10,351 bases of DNA from Bacillota bacterium. Lineage in GTDB: Bacteria > Bacillota > Bacilli > Bacillales_B > DSM-18226. The notes below the pieces were generated by a model. It saw only the letters and a program-made list of their open reading frames with translations, did not search any database and was not told the DNA's origin. Below are positions 6,435 to 10,351 of this stretch, piece by piece (the first letter of the stretch is position 1; each line of letters starts with the position of its first letter). Both the position numbers and the translations under genes were made by a program. The stretch is from assembly GCA_030705665.1 (NCBI GenBank), contig JAUZQA010000094.1:1-10351 (forward strand), in the 5' to 3' direction.

Positions 6435-7490
6435 ATGTTAACAGAAGAAAAAGTACGTGAATTAGTCGGAGGACTTTTTGAACCATTTTTACATAAAACA
6501 TTGGCGGAGCTTAATGCCATTGAAGAAGTTAAAATTAAAGAAGAGAAAAACCATGTCAGCGTAAAGGTAGATATCGCCAAAACCGGTACTGCCGAGCAGC
6601 TGCAGCTTCAAACTCAAATTGTAAATCTTTTAAAAGAAGCAGGTGCTGAGACAGTCGGAATGCGTTTTGGACAGCTTCCAGATGAAGTAGTAGAGAAATA
6701 TCGTGACAGTGCAAGTGAAAATCAGAATAAAGGATTATTATCGCCAAACAGCAAAACAACCTTTATTGCGATTGCCAGCGGAAAAGGCGGAGTTGGAAAG
6801 TCAACAGTTTCCGTTAACCTTGCCGTATCATTAGCACGTCTAGGCAAAAAAGTTGGTCTCGTTGATGCTGATATTTATGGATTCAGTGTTCCAGATATGA
6901 TGGGAATTACAGATCGGCCTGTTGTGAGGGGCGAAAAAATTATTCCAGTTGATCGGTTTGGGGTAAAAGTTATTTCCATGGGCTTTTTCGTAGAAGATAA
7001 TGCACCGATTATTTGGCGTGGTCCAATGCTCGGCAAAATGTTGAATAGTTTCTTCCAGGAAGTGGAGTGGGGTGACCTTGACTACTTATTGTTAGATTTA
7101 CCGCCTGGAACTGGGGATATCGCTTTAGATGTCCATACGATGCTTCCATCATGTAAAGAAGTCATTGTTACTACTCCACATGCAACGGCAGCATTTGTAG
7201 CAGCTCGTGCAGGAGCAATGGCTTTAAAAACAGAGCATGAAGTTGTGGGCATTATCGAGAACATGGCTTACTTTGAAAGTAAAGTAACGGGAGAAAAAGA
7301 ATATGTGTTTGGTAAAGGTGGCGGAGATAAATTAGCCGAAGAGTTACGTACAGAGGTTCTTGGCCGCTTACCGCTTGCCCAGCCATATTGGGACGAAGAA
7401 GAATTTGCACCTTCCGTGTATCAAGAAGATCACAAGCTTGGAAAAATTTATTTAGAAATTGCTGAAAAAGTAGTAAATAAATTGAGATAA
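6435..7490 (+). CDS. salA: Mrp/ApbC-family ATPase, SalA-type regulator
   Basis: This is a 351-aa cytoplasmic P-loop ATPase. Mrp/ApbC relatives carry Fe-S clusters; the B. subtilis protein SalA represses scoC and thereby raises exoprotease (aprE) expression. Residues about 1-80 form a MIP18/DUF59-type domain. The ParA/Mrp core has the deviant Walker A GKGGVGKS (116-123), VDADIYG (143-149) and the switch DLPPGTGD (221-228). After IENMAYFE the sequence runs to FGKGGG without the CxxC pair that Fe-S-carrying Mrp proteins have there, so a regulator rather than an Fe-S carrier is more likely. The start is ATG 6435, with AGGTGG (6421-6426) 8 nt upstream. An upstream TTG at 6384 would add 17 residues, but it has no binding site and lies before the likely transcription start. 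Length agrees with B. subtilis SalA as I recall it. Confidence 0.92.
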   Translation: MLTEEKVRELVGGLFEPFLHKTLAELNAIEEVKIKEEKNHVSVKVDIAKTGTAEQLQLQTQIVNLLKEAGAETVGMRFGQLPDEVVEKYRDSASENQNKGLLSPNSKTTFIAIASGKGGVGKSTVSVNLAVSLARLGKKVGLVDADIYGFSVPDMMGITDRPVVRGEKIIPVDRFGVKVISMGFFVEDNAPIIWRGPMLGKMLNSFFQEVEWGDLDYLLLDLPPGTGDIALDVHTMLPSCKEVIVTTPHATAAFVAARAGAMALKTEHEVVGIIENMAYFESKVTGEKEYVFGKGGGDKLAEELRTEVLGRLPLAQPYWDEEEFAPSVYQEDHKLGKIYLEIAEKVVNKLR

Positions 7491-7532
7491 AAAAAGAGGA
7501 AGTCTTCTTAAAAGAGAAGCTTCCTCTTTTTT
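7491..7532. terminator. Bidirectional terminator between salA and gerD
   Basis: The arm AAAAAGAGGAAG (7491-7502) is complementary to CTTCCTCTTTTT (7520-7531), and the stem is extended inward by CTTCTT against AGAGAAG. It begins directly at the salA stop codon. T-runs exist on both strands, so it can also terminate the opposing gerD transcript, whose stop is at 7555-7557. Confidence 0.92.
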
Positions 7533-7554
7533 AAGTAACCTGCTGCCGGGGATT

Positions 7555-8190
7555 TTAGGCGCCAGACGAACTTTGGGAGCCCCCTCCAGAGCTTCCGCTG
7601 CTGCCTCCGCTTCCACCACTGCTCCCGCCGCTGCTTGACTTTTTCGTCATATCATTTGCTGCTTTAATGACAATATCCTCTAATTTGGATTGAAACAAGG
7701 GAGTTTGCATCGTTTCAGTAATGACAGATTGTAAATGTGCACGATAGTCTTTACTTTTCAGGGCATCTGTCATCTGCTTTTGAATTTCCGGTTCCTTAAA
7801 AACCTCGGTCATCATGGTCCGATATTCAGGATCATTCATCAAAGCCTTGAGAAGATTTTGATTCTCCGTTTTCATATTTTTGGAAATGGAGGAAGCGAAT
7901 TTAGGATCACTAAAAGTCTTTTTCCAAAATTCTGTTGCTTTATCAGAAGTAAGTGTTTGCTCAATGGTATCCGCGACCACTTTTTGGTCCATCACTAGTT
8001 TTTCTTTCATTTTGGGATCAGTCATCACATCTTGAATCGCTTTTTTCCCATCATCGGTTTTTAAAATATCGACCACCATTTTTTTGGTCTGGTCATAATC
8101 CATTTGTCCTCCTCCACTTGAATCATTAGAAGAACAGCTGGTTAGGCCTGTTAAGATCACTAGGAGGAGCAATGCTCTTGTTGTTTTCAT
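7555..8190 (-). CDS. gerD: Spore germination lipoprotein GerD
   Basis: GerD is a lipoprotein of the spore inner membrane needed to cluster GerA-type nutrient receptors into the germinosome. The 211-aa product has a lipoprotein signal peptide with the lipobox LTSC, so Cys19 is the expected lipidated residue. The middle (about residues 30-180) is a long helical region rich in Lys, Asp and Met (KKMVVDILKTDDGKKA, NDPEYRTMMTEV), matching the rod-forming GerD core. The last about 28 residues are a Gly/Ser tail. The ATG at 8190 is preferred over the ATG at 8208 because AAAGGAG (8197-8203 on the plus strand, read in reverse) lies between them, 6 nt before 8190. A sigma-G-like promoter stands upstream, as expected for a forespore gene. 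It converges on salA and is divergent from kbaA. Confidence 0.93.
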   Translation of the reverse strand: MKTTRALLLLVILTGLTSCSSNDSSGGGQMDYDQTKKMVVDILKTDDGKKAIQDVMTDPKMKEKLVMDQKVVADTIEQTLTSDKATEFWKKTFSDPKFASSISKNMKTENQNLLKALMNDPEYRTMMTEVFKEPEIQKQMTDALKSKDYRAHLQSVITETMQTPLFQSKLEDIVIKAANDMTKKSSSGGSSGGSGGSSGSSGGGSQSSSGA

Positions 8191-8223
8191 AATAAGCTCC
8201 TTTCTCATATCAATCCTTAATCT

Positions 8224-8254
8224 TAGAATGATGAAGTGTAGGAAAGATTATTCG
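8224..8254 (-). promoter_or_regulatory. Sigma-G-type promoter of gerD
   Basis: On the minus strand CGAATA (8254 to 8249) is followed after 18 bp by CATTCTA (8230 to 8224). The sigma-G consensus as I know it is TGAATA, 17-18 bp, CATACTA, so there is one mismatch in each box. The predicted RNA start, near 8217, lies before the gerD binding site at 8203-8197. This fits forespore expression of gerD. Confidence 0.65.
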
Positions 8255-8281
8255 TTTTAAGATATGCAAATTGTAGATTTT

Positions 8282-8303
8282 TCAAACGTTGGTTTGATAC
8301 AAT
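8282..8303 (+). promoter_or_regulatory. kbaA extended -10 promoter with an overlapping dyad
   Basis: TGATACAAT (8295-8303) has the TG-N-TACAAT form of an extended -10. Directly before and overlapping it lies a perfect dyad, TCAAAC-GTTG-GTTTGA (8282-8297). It sits in the spacer region, where a bound protein would block polymerase. The regulator is unknown. Confidence 0.45.
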
Positions 8304-8340
8304 CAAAAAGAATGTAACTTATGTATTGGAGGCGAATAGT

Positions 8341-9015
8341 GTGACTAGCCGTAACTGGGTAAAATTATTTTTAACAACTTTAGCAATTGGCGGATTAACA
8401 ACGGCTATCGTAGGTTTCATTGTTCGTTGGTCAGAGTTTCAACCATATTTTACTGAATTAAAAATTCCTGATATCCTATCCACAACAATTTGGCTGATTG
8501 TTATGGGTTTTCTCTTTAGTGTTATCAGCCAAATGGGCTTTTTTGCATACTTAACGGTCCATCGCTTTGGTCTGGGGATTTTTAAATCCGCTTGGCTTTG
8601 GAATGGTGTTCAAATAATCCTGACAATATTTGTCTTGAGTGATTTTGTTTATTTAAGGTATGCCTCTTTTGCGAAGTCCGGTGAAAGCCCATTACCATAT
8701 ATTGGACTAGCCATTTTAATTTTAGTAATCAGTTTGGCAGTGGCTTTCTTTAAGATGAAGCAGACAAACAAAGGTGCATTTATACCTGCACTATTTTTCA
8801 TGATTGTTGCCACCATTGTTGAGTGGGTACCTGTTTTAAGGGTGAATGAAAGAAGCTGGCTGTATTTAATGATGTTTGCTTTACTTGCTTGTAATGCATA
8901 CCAGATATTAATCCTGCATAAATTGAATGCCAGATCAGAACAAGAACGGAAAAAGTCTGCCGGCAGTAAGCCCCAAAAAAACAAAACAAGCAAAAAACCG
9001 TCCCTTAAGTCATAA
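8341..9015 (+). CDS. kbaA: KbaA, membrane activator of the KinB sporulation pathway
   Basis: KbaA is an integral membrane protein required in B. subtilis for the sensor kinase KinB to feed phosphate into the Spo0A phosphorelay. The product of 224 aa shows six hydrophobic segments at about residues 9-28, 46-70, 82-105, 118-137, 147-166 and 173-192. A hydrophilic tail (199-224) contains many Lys residues and may lie in the cytoplasm. The B. subtilis protein is about 200 aa as I recall, so this tail would be an extension. The GTG at 8341 is preferred because GGAGG (8328-8332) lies 8 nt upstream. The TTG at 8326 overlaps that site and cannot use it. The stop codon falls inside the loop of the terminator. 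It is convergent with pdaB. Confidence 0.88.
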   Translation: MTSRNWVKLFLTTLAIGGLTTAIVGFIVRWSEFQPYFTELKIPDILSTTIWLIVMGFLFSVISQMGFFAYLTVHRFGLGIFKSAWLWNGVQIILTIFVLSDFVYLRYASFAKSGESPLPYIGLAILILVISLAVAFFKMKQTNKGAFIPALFFMIVATIVEWVPVLRVNERSWLYLMMFALLACNAYQILILHKLNARSEQERKKSAGSKPQKNKTSKKPSLKS

Positions 9016-9030
9016 TGGACGGTTTTTTTT
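8992..9030. terminator. Bidirectional terminator between kbaA and pdaB
   Basis: AAAAAACCGTCC (8992-9003) pairs with GGACGG followed by eight T (9017-9030) around a 13-nt loop. The stem begins inside the last codons of kbaA, whose TAA (9013-9015) lies in the loop. On the minus strand it begins directly after the pdaB stop at 9031 and also ends in a T-run. Two genes thus share one compact structure. Confidence 0.93.
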
Positions 9031-9780
9031 CTACTTTATTTCTTCTGATTGGGCATTTCCATTAGCAATCATTTCCGAAACTGTTACAAGTTTTAAACCT
9101 TTTCCTCTCAAATCCTCAATAATTTGCGGCAGTGCTTTTACTGTTTGTTTAGCTGAATCGGAAGCATGAAGAAGGATGATATCCCCTTTATCGGCCCCTT
9201 TAACATTTTGAACAATTTTTTCTACTCCAGGATTGGTCCAATCTTGAGAATCAATGCTCCAATGGACAACCGTATATCCGTACCGCTCGGCAATTTTTAA
9301 TGTTCGTTCATCGAAATGTCCCGTCGGGGCTCGGAGAAGCTTGATATCTTTAATATTTAATTTTCCAAACGCAACTTGTGCATTTAAAATATCCTTTCTG
9401 ATTTTGCTGTCCTCCAGCTCGGTATAATCCAGATAGTTATAACCTAGTATTCCAATTTCAAAACCGCTTTTTTTAATTTTTTCTACAAGGTCGGGATGCC
9501 TCTCCGCCCACGAACCAGCCAAAAAGAATGTAGCAGACTTCACGTTTGCTTTCGCTAATTCATCTAAGATAGGCCCCGCTTTTTCATCACCCCAGCCAAT
9601 GTCGAATGTCAAAGCAATATCTTTTTCCCCCTTATAGACTGCTTTTGGTCCATTACTCGTCGAAAACGCAGGGAGGTTTACAATATTCTCCATATACAAA
9701 AGCCAAGCCGTAAAAAATGCTGCAATGACTACTAAAGAGATCTGTTTAAGTAATTTACTGTTCAATACATAAAAGTTCAC
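9031..9780 (-). CDS. pdaB: Polysaccharide deacetylase family sporulation protein PdaB
   Basis: PdaB is needed to maintain spores at a late stage of sporulation and belongs to carbohydrate esterase family 4. Residues about 13-30 form a membrane anchor, followed by the NodB-like domain. TFDIGWGD (58-65) keeps the first Asp but replaces the second with Ile. The usual H-S/T-x-x-H metal motif is missing, with [11 protein letters not shown] (106-116) in its place. RAPTG (150-154) and LLHASDS with His205 remain. Activity as a normal deacetylase is therefore doubtful; from memory the B. subtilis PdaB is similarly altered. The GTG at 9780 (249 aa) is chosen because GAGG (9792-9789) lies 8 nt upstream. 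ATG 9783 and TTG 9798 are in frame, and ATG 9783 is a fair alternative. It converges with kbaA, and a sigma-E-like promoter lies upstream. Confidence 0.9.
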   Translation of the reverse strand: MNFYVLNSKLLKQISLVVIAAFFTAWLLYMENIVNLPAFSTSNGPKAVYKGEKDIALTFDIGWGDEKAGPILDELAKANVKSATFFLAGSWAERHPDLVEKIKKSGFEIGILGYNYLDYTELEDSKIRKDILNAQVAFGKLNIKDIKLLRAPTGHFDERTLKIAERYGYTVVHWSIDSQDWTNPGVEKIVQNVKGADKGDIILLHASDSAKQTVKALPQIIEDLRGKGLKLVTVSEMIANGNAQSEEIK

Positions 9781-9813
9781 CATAACCACCTCGTCCAATT
9801 CATCCTCGTCACA

Positions 9814-9842
9814 TTACTATGAAAAATTATGAAGAAATATGA
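9814..9842 (-). promoter_or_regulatory. Candidate sigma-E promoter of pdaB
   Basis: On the minus strand TCATATT (9842 to 9836) is followed after 14 bp by CATAGTAA (9821 to 9814). The -35 box and spacing fit the sigma-E pattern (K-M-ATATT, 14 bp, CATACA-T). The -10 box matches only in CATA. pdaB is known as a sporulation gene of the mother-cell programme in B. subtilis, which supports the reading. Confidence 0.45.
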
Positions 9843-9914
9843 TTAAAGGATTAGGAACATAAAAATTATTAAATTAGAAAATAATACAATTACTTACTAT
9901 GCGGGAGTGATTGG

Positions 9915-10142
9915 ATGCTTGGATTTTTAATTAACCAAAAAGAAGCAAGTGAGATGGAATACTTAATTAGGCGAGAGATGGATGAACTGTTATTTGATTT
10001 ACGTGATGATCGCTTTGATCAAATTGTTAAAGGGGCGATGAATGAGCGATATACTGTTTTATTTACATTGTACAAGCGGGTAGCTCCGCCAAAAGAATGT
10101 TTAAAGTATATAAGGAAAAGGGGAAGTAAGAAGATCTTCTAA
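9915..10142 (+). CDS. Small protein of unknown function upstream of the rRNA operon
   Basis: This is a 75-aa product with no function I can name. It is highly charged and probably helical. The first half is acidic-amphipathic (EMEYLIRREMDELLFDLRDD) and the end is basic (KECLKYIRKRGSKK). There is a single Cys and no signal peptide, membrane segment or known motif. The ATG at 9915 has GGGAGTGA (9903-9910) 4 nt upstream, and the well-formed binding site and balanced codon use support a real gene. TACAAT at 9885-9890 may be a -10 box, but I see no good -35. The gene is divergent from pdaB and ends just before the rRNA promoters. No terminator separates it from them, so it may add some transcription to the rRNA operon. 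Confidence 0.75.
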   Translation: MLGFLINQKEASEMEYLIRREMDELLFDLRDDRFDQIVKGAMNERYTVLFTLYKRVAPPKECLKYIRKRGSKKIF

Positions 10143-10169
10143 AAAGGTAAACATTTATTAAAAAATGGT

Positions 10170-10198
10170 TTGACATATTGTTATTAACTTGGTATATT
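10170..10198 (+). promoter_or_regulatory. rRNA operon promoter P1
   Basis: A perfect -35 TTGACA (10170-10175) and -10 TATATT (10193-10198) are separated by exactly 17 bp. An A/T-rich UP-like tract (10151-10165) lies upstream. It is the first of two tandem promoters typical of Bacillus rRNA operons. Confidence 0.9.
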
Positions 10199-10246
10199 AA
10201 TAAACGTCGCTGCGAACGATAATAAAAACGGCTTTAAAAAAAGTTG

Positions 10247-10275
10247 TTGACATTAAAGTTCGAGGATGATATATT
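10247..10275 (+). promoter_or_regulatory. rRNA operon promoter P2
   Basis: A second TTGACA (10247-10252), 17-bp spacer and TATATT (10270-10275) lie exactly 77 bp after P1. An A-rich tract (10235-10242) precedes it. Transcription would start near 10282. Confidence 0.9.
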
Positions 10276-10281
10276 ATTAAA

Positions 10282-10351
10282 GCCGCTTCTAAGGCGGAAG
10301 TTGTTCTTTGAAAACTAAACAAACAAAAACGTCAACAATAAACAATAGTGA
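10282..10351 (+). other. rRNA operon leader with boxA-like antitermination motif (16S beyond window)
   Basis: After a small GC hairpin, CCGCTT (10283-10288) with AGGCGG (10292-10297), comes TGTTCTTTGAAAACT (10302-10316). This resembles the boxA site bound by NusB/S10 in Bacillus rRNA leaders. The A-rich sequence after it is the usual pre-16S leader. The 16S gene itself is not in the window, so the rRNA operon is inferred from the promoters and this leader. Confidence 0.85.

Noticed and set aside
7735..7998. 87-aa plus-strand frame opposite gerD
   Set aside because: It is an antisense shadow of gerD without a binding site or recognisable protein features.

Overview
The window is AT-rich chromosomal DNA from an endospore-forming member of the Bacillaceae (Bacillus/Neobacillus-like). 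This rests on the gene order truA–rplM–rpsI–ybaK–cwlD–salA–gerD–kbaA–pdaB followed by rRNA promoters, which is the order I recall at the corresponding Bacillus subtilis locus. AGGAGG-type ribosome binding sites, GTG/TTG starts and sporulation-sigma-like promoters agree. No statement is made about species.

Layout. 1-1576: the 3' part of truA, then a sigma-A-like promoter, an L13-leader-like hairpin, and the ribosomal protein operon rplM-rpsI with a strong terminator. 1577-4860: accessory material where B. subtilis has ybaJ, which is absent here. It holds a secreted DUF5667-type protein, a roughly 700-bp non-coding block with a 52-bp tandem repeat array, and an APC-family amino acid permease on the minus strand. 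4990-6305: ybaK (DUF2521) and cwlD (cortex muramoyl-lactam amidase), probably one operon. 6390-9800: salA, gerD, kbaA and pdaB, arranged as two convergent pairs (salA/gerD and kbaA/pdaB) that share bidirectional terminators. gerD and kbaA are divergent from each other. 9915-10142: a small conserved-looking gene of unknown function. 10143-10351: two consensus promoters in tandem and a leader with a boxA-like motif, i.e. the start of an rRNA operon whose 16S gene lies beyond the window.

How the genes relate. The left part is translation and RNA modification (TruA, L13, S9, then rRNA on the right). The middle-right part is sporulation and germination: KbaA feeds the KinB branch of the phosphorelay, CwlD and PdaB act on spore peptidoglycan, GerD is the spore inner-membrane germination lipoprotein, and SalA is an Mrp-type ATPase regulator. 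Sigma-G-like sites upstream of gerD and sigma-E-like sites upstream of pdaB fit this.

The most unusual feature is the array at about 2897-3284. It has seven full copies and one partial copy of a 52-bp unit, each with a 10-bp-arm dyad whose arms are conserved while the loop varies. A 33-bp element lies on each side of it, and outside those lie two near-identical terminators. I found no defence, CRISPR or mobile-enzyme gene in the window.
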